This document shows, one piece after another, positions 63,145-64,000 of a DNA stretch of 64,000 nt. The stretch's first letter is position 1, and every line of letters starts with the position of its first letter. Below the pieces are notes generated by a model that saw only the letters and a program-made list of their open reading frames with translations, ran no database searches and was not told the DNA's origin. A program made the translations under genes and the position numbers. Source of the DNA: Verrucomicrobiaceae bacterium (GTDB taxonomy: Bacteria; Verrucomicrobiota; Verrucomicrobiia; Verrucomicrobiales; Verrucomicrobiaceae); NCBI GenBank assembly GCA_016795465.1, contig JAEUHK010000066.1, forward strand, positions 1 through 64,000, read 5' to 3'.

Positions 63145-64000
63145 GGGGTGAAGTAGTTCTCCTGCCAGGCATCACGCGGCAGGAAGGTGGAGAACGCAGG
63201 ACCGGCGGGAGCTGTCTGGCTCACGGAGGAATCCGTGTCCGGTGCGAAGAGCAGCCGGCTGGCGTTCGTGCCGCCCGTGGCACGGCGCTTGATGGTCCAG
63301 TTCGTCATCACGCCGCCGATGAAGCGGATGTTCCGGGTGACGTTTGATGGCACGTTGAAGAAGAGGCTTTGATACTCGTTCACGAGCACGCAGCGCCAGC
63401 GGTAGTCACTGCCACTGAGCGGATCACTGACCCAGGTGAGCTCCACCGGGCGGCCCAGATCGTCCTGAAAGGCCAGCACATGGCGGCGTGCGTTCTCGCG
63501 TTCAAAGCGCACGTCACGTACCCACGGCCCGCGGGAGCCGCTGGGCATCACGGTGATGATGACGGGCTTCAACGCGGCCGCGGCGGCGAACGCGGCGGCA
63601 TTGCTCTGGCCCACGAACACGATCTGATCGACGACGCCGTAGATGCGCATGTTCTTCAAGTAGGCGGAGTCGAGCTTGATGAAGAGCACGCGTAGCTTTG
63701 GGCCGTAACCGGAGGGCCATCCGGGTGGTGTGTAAGTCGGCGTGGACTGCTCGGAGATCCAATAGGCCTCGGTGGCGGAATTGAACACGCCCGCGACGTC
63801 GATGGTGATGGTGTCGGTGCGGCCAGCGGTCTTTTCGCGGTCTTGGAAGTGCCACAGTGAATTGTCCGTGTTGTCCGCGTTCTTGATGACATTCAGCAGG
63901 CCTTCGTAACGACGGTCTCCGGAGCTGCTCACCGGGCCGGTGGTGCTGGGAACGGCGGAGAGATTCGATGGCAGCAGGTTCGTGCCGGTGCTGGCGGTGC
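63141..64000 (-). CDS. Partial protein of the type II secretion-like cluster (probably a minor pseudopilin)
   Basis: The frame is open to the end of the window, so the N-terminus is missing; the visible part is about 286 residues. It is beta-rich (for example RLFFAPDTDSS near the end) with a Gly/Ser/Thr-rich stretch at the truncated end. No prepilin leader is in view. Position directly before a pseudopilin and GspF, with a four-base overlap, suggests a GspJ- or GspH-like protein. Confidence 0.65.
   Translation of the reverse strand, partial: TASTGTNLLPSNLSAVPSTTGPVSSSGDRRYEGLLNVIKNADNTDNSLWHFQDREKTAGRTDTITIDVAGVFNSATEAYWISEQSTPTYTPPGWPSGYGPKLRVLFIKLDSAYLKNMRIYGVVDQIVFVGQSNAAAFAAAAALKPVIITVMPSGSRGPWVRDVRFERENARRHVLAFQDDLGRPVELTWVSDPLSGSDYRWRCVLVNEYQSLFFNVPSNVTRNIRFIGGVMTNWTIKRRATGGTNASRLLFAPDTDSSVSQTAPAGPAFSTFLPRDAWQENYFTP

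Overview
The window reads as high-GC chromosomal DNA of a Verrucomicrobiota bacterium, probably close to Prosthecobacter/Verrucomicrobium. This is inferred from the gene mix: a PEP-CTERM protein, a DUF1501 Tat-exported protein, an FGE-sulfatase domain behind what looks like a kinase C-terminus, pseudopilin/GspF genes, a Gfo/Idh/MocA oxidoreductase with a Tat leader, collagen-like and Rhs proteins, and many short dispersed repeats. No rRNA or taxonomic marker in the window proves the assignment.

Layout. 1-9.8 kb: membrane-anchored FGE-type protein, DhaK, a two-gene ABC exporter, a di-haem peroxidase, FolB, a HAD-NUDIX fusion, a PEP-CTERM protein, a lipoprotein, a sugar isomerase/epimerase-like protein and an RluA-type pseudouridine synthase. 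9.8-24.7 kb: an HTH-REC regulator, a low-molecular-weight phosphatase followed by an in-frame RpiB-GlyA fusion, a BlaI/BlaR1-type pair with two visible operators, a pectate-lyase-like protein, enolase-FtsB/DivIC, HslR-YggS and two type II secretion-like genes. 24.8-29.8 kb: RibD, TrpF, XseB, DXS and a metallophosphoesterase. 29.8-32 kb: a small XRE/fibronectin/collagen cluster flanked by palindromic repeat arrays. 32-43 kb: a 22-bp minisatellite, a hairpin triplet and a 3006-residue Rhs protein. That protein has calcium-binding type-3 repeats, a cysteine-rich module, YD repeats and a GIY-YIG-like nuclease tip. A DUF4240-like gene, the candidate immunity gene, abuts it, followed by duplicated repeats. 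43-45.7 kb: DUF1501 and SPFH-HTH proteins.

An 8.2-kb integrative island (45,938-54,146) is inserted in the 3' end of tRNA-Lys. It is bounded by a 31-bp exact direct repeat and carries matching 19-bp arm-type repeats just inside both ends. It encodes a tyrosine integrase, an AlpA-like HTH, a primase and helicase with adjacent iterons and a hairpin (a candidate origin), a toxin-antitoxin pair, an ArdC/IrrE-like metallopeptidase and a 479-residue protein of unknown function. No capsid, tail or conjugation genes are visible, so it resembles a satellite-like or mobilizable island.

54-64 kb: a transglutaminase-like protein, two paralogous lipoproteins, tRNA-Ala, PdxH, a DenD-like epimerase, two antiporters, a zinc-ribbon membrane protein, and a type II secretion-like cluster that runs off the window end.

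Cross-cutting observations: degenerate heptamer repeats occur both between genes and inside coding sequence. A small palindrome with an ACTCCTG core sits inside two unrelated genes in different reading frames. Two near-consensus promoters place the predicted transcription start exactly on the start codon, which suggests leaderless mRNAs.
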